Assembly (NCBI GenBank): GCA_903632075.3
Contig: CAHIKZ030004732.1
Location: 1,578,501-1,642,500 of the forward strand
Length of the DNA: 64,000 nt
Direction of reading: 5' to 3'
Origin: Acanthosepion pharaonis
Lineage: Eukaryota > Mollusca > Cephalopoda > Sepiida > Sepiidae
Shown: positions 1 to 10,591 of the stretch, piece after piece
Numbering within the stretch: the first letter of the stretch is position 1
Layout of the letters: every line of letters begins with the position of its first letter
Made by a program: the position numbers and the translations under genes
The notes under the pieces: generated by a model
Database searches by the model: none
What the model was told of the DNA's origin: nothing
Seen by the model: the letters and a program-made list of their open reading frames with translations, nothing else

Positions 1-57
1 AAGTACAAAAGAAAAGATTATTAATATTTTGTACATAATGAAAATGTTTCAATAAAG

Positions 58-176
58 GCTTGCGGCCTTATAACGTTGAAACATCGGTTCTCGTACGATC
101 ACCGAAGATAAGCAACGTCGACCCTGGTCAGTAACTAGATTGGCGACCGCTTGGGGATACCAGGTGCTGTAAGCTT
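58..176 (+). pseudogene. 5S rRNA-like sequence (pseudogene or 5S-derived SINE head)
   Basis: The 119-base stretch matches the animal 5S rRNA pattern from end to end and has the usual 5S length. Recognisable blocks in order are GGTTCTCGT, CGATCACCGAAG, AAGCAACGTCG, GGTCAGTA, GCGACCGC and ACCAGGTGCTGTA, ending in AAGCTT. The box A region reads AAGATAAGCAACG against the usual AAGTTAAGCAACG, and the box C region has substitutions plus small shifts near 130-145. These differences argue against a functional gene. There is no T-run terminator just after position 176; instead a tRNA-type SINE head follows within about ten bases. Either a decayed 5S copy landed beside a SINE, or this is a composite SINE with a 5S head. 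Confidence 0.85.
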
Positions 177-180
177 AAAT

Positions 181-332
181 GTGCTGGTGGTGTAATGGAT
201 ATCGGCTCAGGAATGGAAATCGGAGAGCCGAGTTCCATTTCCAGTCGGGCTCTTTATGCACTAGTATTCTTGGAAAAAGTATGAATACACTTCTTCTTCC
301 CTCCCTATGGGTTAATTAGTAGGACTTGTATC
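181..332 (+). repeat. SINE family E, 5' part (tRNA-derived head)
   Basis: The segment around GAGAGCCGAGTTCC is the sense version of a family found in antisense at 43560-43935, 53870-54135 and 54771-55064. A B-box-like GAGTTCCATTTCC lies near 229. The shared body includes the phrase for 'cttgggaaaggtatgaat', seen here as CTTGGAAAAAGTATGAAT. The copy stops near CTATGGGTTAA, so it is truncated at its 3' side. It starts about ten bases after the 5S-like sequence. Confidence 0.65.
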
Positions 333-1029
333 AGTAAATCATTATTACCTCCAAAGATTCATACAAGTCAAAAATATTTTCTGGGTTTGAATAACCTACA
401 AAAGGTTGATAAACCGTAAAAAATTAATCAATCATAGTGTCAATGATTGTAAAATATTTTATGAGAGAAAAATATAATTGATACTAAAAGCAAATTTTAA
501 TTATTTTTAATAGATATTTATATATAGATATATATTATGTGTCTCGCCACTGATCGTGCCAGAATATACTTTGCACTCAAAATCTATCAGGGTTGACCTA
601 AGGAATCCTTACAGACGCTGAGTGCAGAATTACATGACCGGACCAACTGTATTTGAGTTGCAAGCGTGGGAACTAGCTGCATGGTAGAGACAGATATATA
701 AACACTCACTCCAACTGCAAGTGGGGAGAGCCTCTCAGACATTACAGATGAGAATGTAAAGTCCATGTTTCGCACGATGTGTTCCGTCCCGTATGCATGT
801 ATACTGGCTGTTAGTAACTGGGATATTACCAGAGGAAAAGAAAATCTAATGTTAAATATGAGAGATTGAGTCTCGTGTTATCATTGGACTGAAACATCAA
901 TTTTATTTCAGATATTTGCGGATTATAATTGCACGAAACTTGTCAGAAATCAGAATTACTTTTTCTTTTGTTTCCTTACTTCGTCAAAAAAGAGGGGGTT
1001 TTTGAGGGGTTTTTTGTTTTTGGTTTTTT
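333..1029. other. No gene seen; AT-rich spacer
   Basis: Nothing here supports an exon. About 541-800 is less AT-rich and may be an unidentified dispersed repeat, but I see no second copy in the window. Near 985-1030 the sequence becomes simple G- and T-rich runs next to the LINE end. Confidence 0.5.
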
Positions 1030-1370
1030 TAATCGTTTCACTCCAAGTAAGGCAATAATGCTACTAAGACGCAAAGATATGGAATGAAATAGAATGAGAA
1101 GATTTTAGTGAAAAAACAATAAAGGAACAGGTTACAGAAACACCGAAGATGGCGATTGACGTTGCATTTTAATTTTTGAAGTTTGTAGGTGGCAGAGAAG
1201 CAAAAAAAAATAAAATAAAAAATCGAGAGGGAGTTCCACACGTGAGAAGTGCGAGAAAAGGAACTGTTAAAATCGAATAGACGTGGCTTTTGTATCTTGT
1301 CCAACAGTAAAACAAGTGAGACCTAGTTGCCAATCTAGTAACACGATTAAGTTTATGTAGTCGAGGCACC
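1030..1370 (-). pseudogene. LINE (non-LTR retrotransposon) 3' end, C-terminal ORF2 remnant
   Basis: On the minus strand two overlapping frames give pieces of a LINE ORF2 C-terminus, for example RVTRLATRSHLFYCW, then SRTSHVWNSLS, then LQKLKCNVNRHL. Frameshifts separate them. The 3' tail on the minus strand contains the block 'gcgtcttagtagcattattgcc'-like sequence (1048-1075), which recurs at 35465-35755 and 54545-55110. This is a 5'-truncated, dead copy, as expected for target-primed reverse transcription. The upstream RT part of what appears to be the same LINE family is seen separately at 13940-14560. Clade assignment (CR1- or jockey-like) is uncertain. Confidence 0.7.
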
Positions 1371-2639
1371 AGGGAAAAAGGTTCATTAGAGCAGTTAATA
1401 GTTGCAGAAAAGACAGTGTGAAGTCACGTCAGATCGGTGAAACATTGACTGAAGTCTAGATACTTGGTCATGATAGATTACATTACAGACCCTTCTTTAA
1501 ATTTTATCAAGAATCTTGAGAACTACAGCAGGAGCCTCTGACCTGTTATGCCAGAAGTATCCAATGCACGGACGAATGATAGGAACTATTGGCTTTTCTC
1601 TTCTTTATACAACATATTTTTGGGTAAATATTTTAGAGAATGGAGGTTTTACTATCAGTCCTCTATCACTGAATCTAGACCTACAAATTTATTATTAGTC
1701 TGTACTATGTGGTGTTTTCGGTTTGACTTATTATGGTTTAACTTATTATGTCATGCTGATAACTTAATGATTATTATTAAGCCAAATGTATTTGTTAAGA
1801 CGCGCTATGTCGCCGAGAAAATCAAAGTGTACATTTGTTTGTTTATTTTCTGCTATTTAGAAATTTGGTAAGCTACTGAATTTGCGTTTTGATAATAAAA
1901 TTAAGAGAAAGAGAGAAAGAAAAAAAATGTAATTTGAGAATATTGTCGAATATATGGAAAAATATACATTAGGATAAACACAAATTTTCAATGTTCTTAG
2001 TACAAAAAATATTTTCGTAGTTTGAATACTGCATTAGTTTTATCAGACACAGCACGAGCAATACAAAATGGTTCCTACTCAACACGTACACATAGACACA
2101 CACACACTGATACACTCACTCACACAAACATATATGTGTGTGTGATTATCAGCTGCGCTTTTTCCTACAAAACAAATAACAATTTGTATAAGAGATATAA
2201 AATTAATTACGAAAAATACGATATTATCTGGTCCTGTAAATATTGGAAAAATATATTTGTTCAAGTTATAAAATAAAATAAAAACAACACGTATAGTATA
2301 CAACAATAGGGATACATTTTCTTGAATTTTAAAGAGTGACTCATCCATTTCAAAATATATAACAGCGACGTGAATTTCTATTACCTATAGATTAAAATGG
2401 GTTTTGTTGTAATTCTACAAATTTAAGAAATTCTGCTTTCCTCCATGTCATCATCCAATACGAATATTTTTCTGGAATTGTTATATTTGCTAATCTGTTG
2501 GTTGGCAGTTAATTAATTCTAGTAATATTTAAAATTTGTTGAAAGGTTGCTCTTATATCTAAACTATTCTAATGGCCCACGAGAATTTTCTGAATAGATC
2601 CGTGGATAAGAGTGGATCTCCTGCCTTTATAGTCAATAA
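1371..2639. other. No gene seen; AT-rich spacer with short CA tract
   Basis: Open frames near 1516-1871 and 2022-2348 show no recognisable domain and are typical of chance frames in AT-rich DNA. A short imperfect CA/GT tract lies at about 2090-2142. Confidence 0.5.
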
Positions 2640-2830
2640 GCTTTACTGATTAGGGGTAAGTGTTATGAACACCGTAAATTACGTAGGGCAAGATCAGATG
2701 TGGAAAAATATGATGTATAAAAGATTATATATCAAGCTAATAGTGAGTAGTTGAATGACAAAAATGTATAAAATCTTATGTGATACGTTTCGTCTTTTCA
2801 AAAGTATTTAAACTAAATAATGTGTTTATC
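2640..2830 (+). repeat. SINE family D, 3' body fragment
   Basis: The stretch 'ctaatagtgagtagttgaat' followed by 'gtgatacgtttcgtcttttc' matches the body of the tRNA-headed SINE at 45946-46220 and, in antisense, 46965-47055. The tRNA-like head is not recognisable here, so this is a 5'-truncated copy. Confidence 0.5.
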
Positions 2831-2902
2831 GATGGTCTCATATATATATATATAATTATTTATTTAAATATATGATTCGAGTTCTTTCCTATTTTCTATA
2901 TA

Positions 2903-3038
<136 letters not shown>

Positions 3039-3353
3039 GAGGGTGGAAACAAAACACAAGAAAACGACAGTTATAATTCTACATCAAGACAAATGATGAA
3101 AATGCAGGAATGCTAAACTTTCATTTTTAATTTTCTAGTATCCAGTCTATTACATGAATCGGTATAATTGTTTGGGGTGACCTCGTGTAAGGATTAAAGG
3201 AAATGCACAAAGTGTTGAAAAATACAAAATAAATTATATACCGCAATATAATAATACATAAGAATAAGGTGAATGTTGAAGTTTCAAGAGTTCAAATGTA
3301 AACGTTCTGGCGCATAAAAGGAAGGGAATTAGAGAGAAAGAGTCTGGTAGGAA

Positions 3354-3355
<2 letters not shown>

Positions 3356-3408
<53 letters not shown>
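3356..3408. repeat. Microsatellite (TA)n
   Basis: Uninterrupted TA run. The surrounding 3036-4036 holds no recognisable gene; open frames across the run encode only alternating Ile and Tyr. Confidence 0.97.
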
Positions 3409-3409
<1 letters not shown>

Positions 3410-4034
3410 GTATGTATGTATCTAAATGTAGTAGCCTCTGTTTGACCACGTGGTGAAGGAAGGTATGTTTGTTTTCAGTGTAGTAAGGACGGTTTAGTCG
3501 TGTAAGGTTACCAACTAGTCGTGCAAATGTCGTATTGCGTCTCAGAGTATATTAGGATGACAGCAACATCAGAGAAAGGAAAATTAATTTATCGACTCTG
3601 ATTTTGTTTAATTTTCCATCCGTTTATATAGGCATCAATAGATCAGTTTGAAAAGGGTGCTCTGCTTCTCATTGGTTTGCGGCCTATATCTGCATTTCTT
3701 GTTAAATTCTGAAATGTTTCACGTATATATTTCTTAACTTTAATTTTAGCTGATAGTGACGTTCATCGCTTCGCAGGCGTCGACGATCAATTTAAAAATG
3801 TCTTCAAGCTCTGGTTTTCTCATTCTGCCTCCCGTTGTGTAGGCTGCAATACGCCATTAGATAGATATTATCACTCATAAACAAATAAATCCAATGGAAC
3901 CCGATATTGTCCGTTTTGAGCCCCGGAAAAGTAAGATTGAGCTTTAAACTAAAGTATAAGACGCAGTAGACTTTTGGACACGATTTAAATGAAAATAAAA
4001 CCTGCGTATTATGCACAGAGGATTACGGTATTCA

Positions 4035-4036
<2 letters not shown>

Positions 4037-4088
<52 letters not shown>
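4037..4088. repeat. Microsatellite (TA)n
   Basis: Uninterrupted TA run; nothing else recognised between 3409 and 4374. Confidence 0.97.
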
Positions 4089-4090
<2 letters not shown>

Positions 4091-4374
4091 CAAGGATCAT
4101 TTATGCCTTACAAAACATGATCACCAGAGTATATTACTGGAGACTAACACATTCATTCAAGATGACCAGTTTTCTTTGTAAATAAAGTAATCAGCATTAA
4201 AAATAGAGCAAATGTAAAATTAAATTTCAAAGAATTTATTTTCCGACTTGAAGTTTTATCGAGATCCTAATCCGATCGTCAAGAATCGATAAATCTATTG
4301 AATTCTTTAACAGTTATCATATTTATTATCTATTATTTATATTAAATACGTTACATAAATACAACTTTATACAT

Positions 4375-4625
4375 CTAACGTCTACGCCTAAGCTCTGAAA
4401 TTACATTTACTATTTTTTTTCTCAATAGAAGTAAAAAGTTTCATTTATCGTCCGGTTCACACTCCTCTCCGGTCTTTTGAATCGGAATATAGGTTTATCC
4501 TTTGATTCCTGTTTAGCATTGGGTTTCCAGTTCCTTCTAAAGTTTATTTAATTCTCTTTCACTCCTAGTAGCCCCTTGCATGTTAGTGACTTTATTGCCT
4601 TGCTTATGATGAATTTATTAAAAAC
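4375..4625 (+). repeat. SINE family B copy with LINE-like tail
   Basis: This copy aligns by eye with 34975-35200 over its whole length and with 37200-37300 in antisense. Shared blocks are 'taacgtctacgcctaag', CCGGTTCACACTCC (B-box-like), 'aggtttatcc' and the tail TTGCATGTTAGTGACTTTAT-TGCCTTGCTT. The tail resembles the 3' end of the LINE at 1030-1370, 35465-35755 and 54545-55110. I cannot place a clear A box, so the tRNA origin of the head is only tentative. Confidence 0.65.
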
Positions 4626-5334
4626 AACGTGAATTCAGTTCTATTAAAAATTGAAAACTTATAATTTAAATGTGTCGAATATTTCATAAACTGTTAGATC
4701 GTTGTAAGCATTTATTGGGCTAATTTTCTTGGATTTTTATGTAAATGCCTTTTGTAACAGTAAAATAAAATACATAATCGAACAATTTCAGATTAACTGT
4801 TGTGACATTATATCGCCTTTAGTATGGAAGAAATTTAAAATATAGTAGACGTCAATAAGTTACTTTTTATGTTTTTATTTTAAATAATTAATGAATATGA
4901 TGTTAGTTAAACAATTCAAACGATTTATGTTATCCTAATGTATTAAACGGTGTCTCTGCAAGCAATTCATTTGAACCTTTATTTCCTTTTCTCTCTTTCT
5001 CTCTCTATATATTCATTTTATTATATATATATATATATATGAAAATAGTATGATGTATGATAGCATTTCTGAAAATCTTGAAATATTTCCATTTTTTGTA
5101 TTTACTATGCAATCGTCTTATTTGAAAACGAACAAAATTACTTATAGTTTGTCAATAGTAAAGTAATTTTGAGCGCCCAATAAATCTATTTTTCCTTGTC
5201 TCTCTCAGTCTCTTTCTCTCTGCGTTACACGAAAACTTTTTCCACTTTTCATCGATTTGCACACACACACATATATATAACAATGGAGCCTTAAAGTGGT
5301 CTGTTTTTCTTTAAATTAATATATATATATATAT
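4626..5334. other. No gene seen; AT-rich with short TA tracts
   Basis: Short TA or CT/TA tracts occur at about 4988-5040, 5261-5280 and 5318-5336. No exon or RNA gene recognised. Confidence 0.5.
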
Positions 5335-5871
5335 ATTAAGAAATGGACAAAGTCCGACAATTTATTTATTAAAGACATTTTTATGTTTAACGTTCTTTTT
5401 TTTTATAGATACAAGTATTTAAGTAAATGCTCTGTTTATAATAAACAGTATTAAATAACATTTACCAGCCTGAATGTCCGAGAAATTTTCATAGAAAATA
5501 TTCGTTCTTTGACAGGATTCGAACCTGCATCCTATACGGAACCGTCATTTACGCTGACGTGCCTTACCTCTAGGCCAATGAACCTTTTCGGTAGACAAGG
5601 TCGAATTTACTGCTTATAAACTTCAATCTTCCATGAATCTCGTACATTCATAACTGCTCTGGCGTATCAAATGTAAACAAATGACGTCATATATTAAGAA
5701 ATGGACAAAGTCCGACAATTCAACATGTCTTTTTTTAATAAATAAATTGTCGGACTTTGTCCATTTCTTAATTCAGGCCGGTAAATGTTATTTAATACTG
5801 TTTATTATAAACAGAGCATTTACTTAAATACTTGTATCTATAAAAAAAAGAACGTTAAACATAAAAATGTC

Positions 5872-5875
<4 letters not shown>
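5335..5875. mobile_element. Composite tRNA-like element with direct and inverted repeats, copy 1
   Basis: A block beginning ATTAAGAAATGGACAA (5335) and running to about 5476 is followed by a tRNA-like segment and a body, then a second partial start of the same block (5693-5716), then a reverse-complement version of the block (about 5735-5875). The inverted part is rearranged, because the 'gtcggactttgtccatttc' piece lies before the longer inverted piece. TA tracts flank both ends. The same architecture occurs at 50505-51168. No open frame of note is inside. The element is probably non-autonomous and able to fold back. Confidence 0.8.
5504..5583 (-). repeat. tRNA-like sequence within composite element, copy 1
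   Basis: On the minus strand the segment has an A-box TTGGCCTAGAGGTAAGGC and a B-box GCAGGTTCGAATCCTG. An anticodon-like hairpin (CGTCA, 7-base loop, TGACG) and a variable-arm-like TCC/GGA pair lie between them. The acceptor ends, GTTCATTG and CAAAGAAC, no longer pair fully. It is probably a SINE head and not a decoding tRNA. Confidence 0.65.

Positions 5876-5917
<42 letters not shown>
5876..5917. repeat. Microsatellite (TA)n
   Basis: TA run abutting the right end of the composite element. Confidence 0.95.
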
Positions 5918-5919
<2 letters not shown>

Positions 5920-6028
5920 AGAGAGAAAAGAGAAGTATAGTCTACTTATTTTTAATGGAATCCACACGTAATTAGGGACAAAAATAAATAGACAAGTTTT
6001 GCCTAAATTATTTAATGAGACATGTACG

Positions 6029-6030
<2 letters not shown>

Positions 6031-6077
<47 letters not shown>
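6031..6077. repeat. Microsatellite (TA)n
   Basis: Uninterrupted TA run. Confidence 0.95.
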
Positions 6078-6080
<3 letters not shown>

Positions 6081-6371
6081 GCGTATTTCGAATTTCAACA
6101 AAAAAGCCGACTTCTTGATGTTATTGGTCAGAAGAGGAAAGACAATCTCAGCCTGCAACGACTTTGGAATGTCCTTCTACAATCGCACAGTGATTAGACC
6201 CAAGCAATGTGAATTAAAATAGGTAGACATAACTGTTCGGTATTCGTCATAGAGTCATTGTCATCGAGGGTTTAAACGTATTGACGTTGTTCAAACTGCT
6301 GATCATCCCAGAAATTCTAACCAGTTTACTTAATATAGTTTCAGTATAGACCATGGGGCGGATCTGTGGGC

Positions 6372-6446
6372 GTTGAACAAACACATATGTGCCTGAGCGG
6401 GTGTCTGCAACAGGGGTTAGCTAGCCGCTCTAGTAGACGGAGTATC
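6372..6446 (+). repeat. Dispersed module shared with SINE family F
   Basis: The segment from GTTGAACAAACA through GTCTGCAA and TTAGCTAGCCGC to CTAGTAGACGG matches the reverse complement of 30723-30789, part of a longer tRNA-headed SINE. No head is recognised here. Confidence 0.6.
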
Positions 6447-6963
6447 AGCGTATTATTATCAATGTATGATCAACATAACGGTTATGGCAGACGAGTGCAC
6501 TTAGAAAATAAGTGGCCAGCCAATATAACAGGAAAGAGTGACATGGCATATACTTTATCAGTTTGCTTTTAGTCGTGAAAAATTGACAATGTTAATTTGT
6601 ATGCACCATACTCATATTCCCGCTTTTTAGAACAGAGAAATTAATTTTTGCCTACTTCCTTTCACCACTTTTTTTTTTTTAAATTTCTCCAGTAGAAAAT
6701 TATAAACGCTGTCAAAACAAAGGAACTGAAAAATGTGAATTAATCTTAGACGCTAAAATAAATGTAAATTTTTTAAATCTTTTTCTTCGGCGTTATTCCA
6801 GTAAGAGTGAAAATAAATGCGACCTTCTGAAGATCTGACGTTAAAATGTATTAATAAAATAGTAGGTTTTAAAAGTAAAATATGTTGAGGTAATCTATCA
6901 GATTTTTTCCTTTTAATAACTGTTTTGATACAGAAATATGAAATAATGTTTTCAATGATCTTT

Positions 6964-6966
<3 letters not shown>
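6447..6966. other. No gene seen
   Basis: AT-rich sequence without a recognisable coding or RNA feature. Confidence 0.5.

Positions 6967-7028
<62 letters not shown>
6967..7028. repeat. Microsatellite (TA)n
   Basis: Uninterrupted TA run of about 60 bases followed by a short GA tract. Confidence 0.97.
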
Positions 7029-7032
<4 letters not shown>

Positions 7033-8235
7033 GAAAGAGAGAGAGAACGACGAGGACAATAGTTATTCCGAAAAATATCATATATTTCTGCTTGTACCTT
7101 CCCTAGTTCCTTAGTTATCACACGTACATACGTTATGATCTGCCAATATCTCATAAATAACAGATTATTCCTTTTTGTTCGTGTGAATCAGAAACGCTAC
7201 TTTGTTTCAATGACAAAATGAAAGAAAAATAGAAGTGTTTAACGTCTATTTCAGTGAAATTGAAAAGTTCAAATCATTTCATTTGTATCTCCTTACTTCT
7301 TTAAATAACGACTAGCATTCATATTTATAGTTGCTACTGAAATATTTTATTAAAGTTGTTAAGTTCAACGATGCAGTAGCGAAATTTCTACGGATATTTT
7401 ATTGTCGTAGAATTCGCCATGAACTTATTCAACCATTAATTATGAATCATCAGAAAATTCAAATTTTCACGGCTATTTCTAGTTAGTATTAATATGAAAC
7501 ATTAATATACAGAAATTGGAACACTTCCAGCTTTAGGCGTGAAAAGAAAGAAAAAACAAAATTCGTTATTTTAGAATAAAATCGAATTCCAAGAGCAAAT
7601 CAAATACAGCAGAAAAAGATGAAGAAAAAAGATGAAATATATAAACTAAGTTCGCATGTTTTTTTTTTACTATTTTATGATCACATATCTTTCTTAAATT
7701 GCCTATTATTTTTGTCTGGTTCTATTTGGTCAATGATAAATTAAAGAATGTTTTGAATATTAATAAGGCTATCAACTGCCCTTTCTAGAGTTCACATTCA
7801 ACCGTTCATTGATAATATTGTATTTGACAAAACTTATTGATATTATAAATTAAGTTGCAGTAAGATTGGTAAACGTATTGCTCGTCTGACACTAAATCAA
7901 GATAAATGCCAATCGAGAGCTATGTCTGCATTTTAAAATGGACTCTCAACACAGTTGAAACTTTTCAAAGTTTTCAGATTTAGTTTTTATACTCTTTCTT
8001 TTTTTTTACTTTAAAGACAGTTTGCAAGATTAGTTTTAACCGAGGCCAAATGATTTAAACGCCTCAAGATTATACTGTCTATCTACAGTTCCTATTTGAA
8101 ATTCTGACTTTTAGCTGGACTTGAACACCGGCGATTGTCATCGATGGGTAAACTTAATTTTCGTTACTTTCTTTAACGACCTACAGCTTCTTATTTCTAT
8201 GTTTAGAACAAACAATATATTCTATAAAACAAAAT
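7029..8235. other. No gene seen; AT-rich spacer
   Basis: I see no conserved motif, long open frame, or repeat partner in the window. Confidence 0.5.
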
Positions 8236-8460
8236 GTGGTTTTATATATTAATCGTTCGCGAAGCCTGATCTCCTCTTCTTCTGGTGTCCTGGGCAGGAC
8301 GATAAACAACATCCGGCATCAATGATTCTGAACGGGAGGTTTTGAGGAGCGTGGAACTACCTCTTAATTGCTGTTGTTTCCAGGTCTACCCTGACCCGGA
8401 GTGGTAGCACCTGTTAGGATCCCAACTATGGGAAAAATGTTACCCCCCCCACAAACTGAG
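8236..8460 (+). repeat. Dispersed repeat family C, copy 1
   Basis: The segment with 'tttgaggagcgtggaac', 'acctcttaattgctgttgt' and 'ggtagcacctgtta' matches 50285-50450. Both copies are followed by 'accagcaatacattt'-type sequence and, further on, by 'aattaaatttcgg' (8686 and 51568). The element class is unknown. Confidence 0.6.
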
Positions 8461-8485
8461 GTCAAACTCTATGAAAGTATCAAAA

Positions 8486-8588
8486 TACATTTTTATAGTA
8501 AAAATACCAGCAATACATTTTCATAGTAAAAATACCAGCAATACATTTTCATAGTAAAAATACCAGCAATACATTTTCATAGTAAAAA
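8486..8588. repeat. 28-bp minisatellite (about 3.7 copies)
   Basis: The unit starts TACATTTTCATAGTAAAAAT and continues ACCAGCAA. Starts fall at 8486, 8514, 8542 and 8570. The other family C copy (about 50417) has only one to two units, so the array expanded here. Confidence 0.9.
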
Positions 8589-9230
8589 AAAAATCATTTG
8601 TGTAAAAAATGAAAAAAAATCAAAAATTACTAGTAATATATTTTTGTAAAAGAAATTATTAATTCTCATCCAAAAATTAAATTTCGGCATTAAATGACCT
8701 ATAATTAATTGATATGTCACTAAACAAATGAATAAACAAACTAACAAACCTCTTATTCTGTTTTTATATTAATAGGAGTTATTACAATATGCGAACAATA
8801 TGCGAACATGCTCCATGTTATCGCTACAACTGAATATTTAATTTGTAAGTAGCAGTATATGGATATTAATACATTGCTTTTTTTATATCTGTTGTTGTAG
8901 GTTATTTTTAATTTTTTAATTAAGGAGTCAGAATTCATTATGACATGCTACAATAGAGTTAATTGTATAAATAAAAAATACTAAATCACTCATGCAGAAA
9001 AATAACTAAAGCAGTCGCTAAATTATTTAAATCTATCTGTTATTTTTGACAGTATGAGCAAAATAAGAATTAATAAATTTCTTTGACAAAAGAATTGAAC
9101 GATTTAACATTCCGTGAGCCACTTCTATTAACAATGAAGCCGAAAACTTTTTTCTTTAACTTACTTAACTTGAAATGAAGTAGCCATTTTACCACTTCCC
9201 TGTGGAGTAAGAGAGACGAGGAAAAGTATT
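8589..9230. other. No gene seen; tail of repeat family C and AT-rich DNA
   Basis: 8670-8760 resembles 51560-51640 (family C tail). The remainder has no recognisable feature up to the target-site duplication AGTATT at 9225-9230. Confidence 0.45.
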
Positions 9231-9462
9231 GATGTGGGGCCAAAGTCGGGACCACAGAAGGAAAACACGGAACACGGATTAGATGTAAGAAAGATATGTT
9301 AACAATAGGTTACAGAGATAGTGTAAGCGGAGCTTACTATATGTTAGTGTCCAATACTGGTAGTCGTACGCGGCTCTCACTGTCTTTCTCTAGAGTGTTG
9401 TGTCGCATACTTAATATAGACCTGGAAGAGTCTATTGTGTAGGTAGTTCCGGTCTCACAATA
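9231..9462 (-). repeat. 3' LTR of Gypsy element 1
   Basis: Read on the minus strand it starts TATTGTGAGACCGG and ends CCCCACATC. It pairs with 12498-12723 along its full length. One small insertion (near 9359-9366, GGTAGTC) distinguishes it. If only the canonical TG...CA core is taken, the LTR is 9233-9459. Confidence 0.92.
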
Positions 9463-9472
9463 CCCCCCTTCC
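9463..9472 (-). other. Polypurine tract of Gypsy element 1
   Basis: On the minus strand GGAAGGGGGG lies immediately before the 3' LTR. This is the usual site where plus-strand DNA synthesis is primed. Confidence 0.85.
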
Positions 9473-9507
9473 AAAATTTTTGAAAATGAGAGAAAAAAAT
9501 AAAACTG

Positions 9508-10591
9508 TTAATACTTTTTCCTCTTGGGATTTACGTCGAGCGGTTGAGTAAATTTCCTTTTCATTCCTGAGCATCGCACTTCAGGAGAGACTTGGGGCAT
9601 GTCGAGATCGAACTAGAGATCTTGATGCGTGAGCCACAGCTTTTTGCTAACCATCTGGCAGTTTATGTAAAATGCAAGCACCCATGCCGTACGAGCTTGC
9701 ATCACTTGCGACTATGATGTCGAGACTAGGGTCGTAATGGGTGAGGGAGAGGTCTGAAGTAAGAGTTTTCTTGATCTTCTCGAATGACCATGGTTTGTCC
9801 TTTTTTAATAGTTGGTTGAGACGACCTCTCAAATTTTGCATGTTCTTAATGAACCCTTGGTAAAAGTTAGCTAGGCCGCGGAAGCTTTGTAACGCTTGAA
9901 CGTTATCTGGGGCTGGCATGTTTCTGATCGCGTTGGCTCGTATTTGATTGGACTTCTTTTTTACGTAGACCGTAGGTGCTGCCCACTCGCTGAAATCTGT
10001 TTTTGACAGAATACCTGCTTGTTCGAGTCTATCTAACTCTTTGTTGATTTGCTCTAGAGCAGCGAAAGGGACATTCCGTTTCTTTTTGAATACCGGTTGT
10101 GCACCGTCCTTCACCTTGAACTTAGCTTTCATTTTAGTACATTCTCCAAGGCCACCAGAAAAAACCTGGGGAAATTGTTGTTTGAGTTCCTTTTTTAGAT
10201 TTACCAAATTGGACGTTGTACTTTGTATCTTGCGACAAAATGTACTCATTGGGCAATCCCAAAGATTGAATTTTTCTATCCAATCTGTTTCAAATAAGTT
10301 AACTGAAGTTTTCAATACGTAGGCTTTGAGCTTTTTGGTAACTCCATTTAGTGTTACTGTAAGTATTACCTCACCTAAAATGTTAATCTTTTCGCCAGTT
10401 ACGAATTTTGCGGTTTTATCCGTTTTTAATAAGGTCGGCTTGTTTAATTTTCGCCAAGTACGCCAGTTAATGGTTGAAAGATCGGAACCCGAGTCAAGCT
10501 GGAATTTAATGGACTTATTGAAAATATCCACAGTTACATATTTTCTTAAATTCCTATCGACCATATTGTCAGATTGAGCTTGCCTAATTTT
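9508..10591 (-). pseudogene. pol: pol remnant of Gypsy element 1 (protease, partial RT, RNase H start, Pol tail)
   Basis: The reading continues in frame from gag. An aspartic protease is seen with the active-site triplet in QLDSGSDLSTI (about 10490), flanked by a TWRKLN segment. RT begins with KKKRNVPFA and runs to SEWAAPTVYVKKKSNQIR, then jumps at about 9937/9938 to ANAIRNMPAPDNVQALQSF. The whole palm core, including the YxDD motif, is absent, yet the frame is kept. The RNase H start, IVASDASSYGMGACILHKL, retains its first Asp. A stop follows LPDG, and after VAHASRSL a second deletion joins to a basic Pol C-terminus (MKRKFTQPL) ending at 9508-9510. It cannot encode active reverse transcriptase or integrase. 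Confidence 0.9.

Noticed and set aside
5504..5583. Functional tRNA gene
   Set aside because: The acceptor ends do not pair fully and the segment lies inside a mobile composite element.
8486..8588. CRISPR array
   Set aside because: The 28-bp repeats are contiguous with no spacers, and the DNA is plainly eukaryotic.
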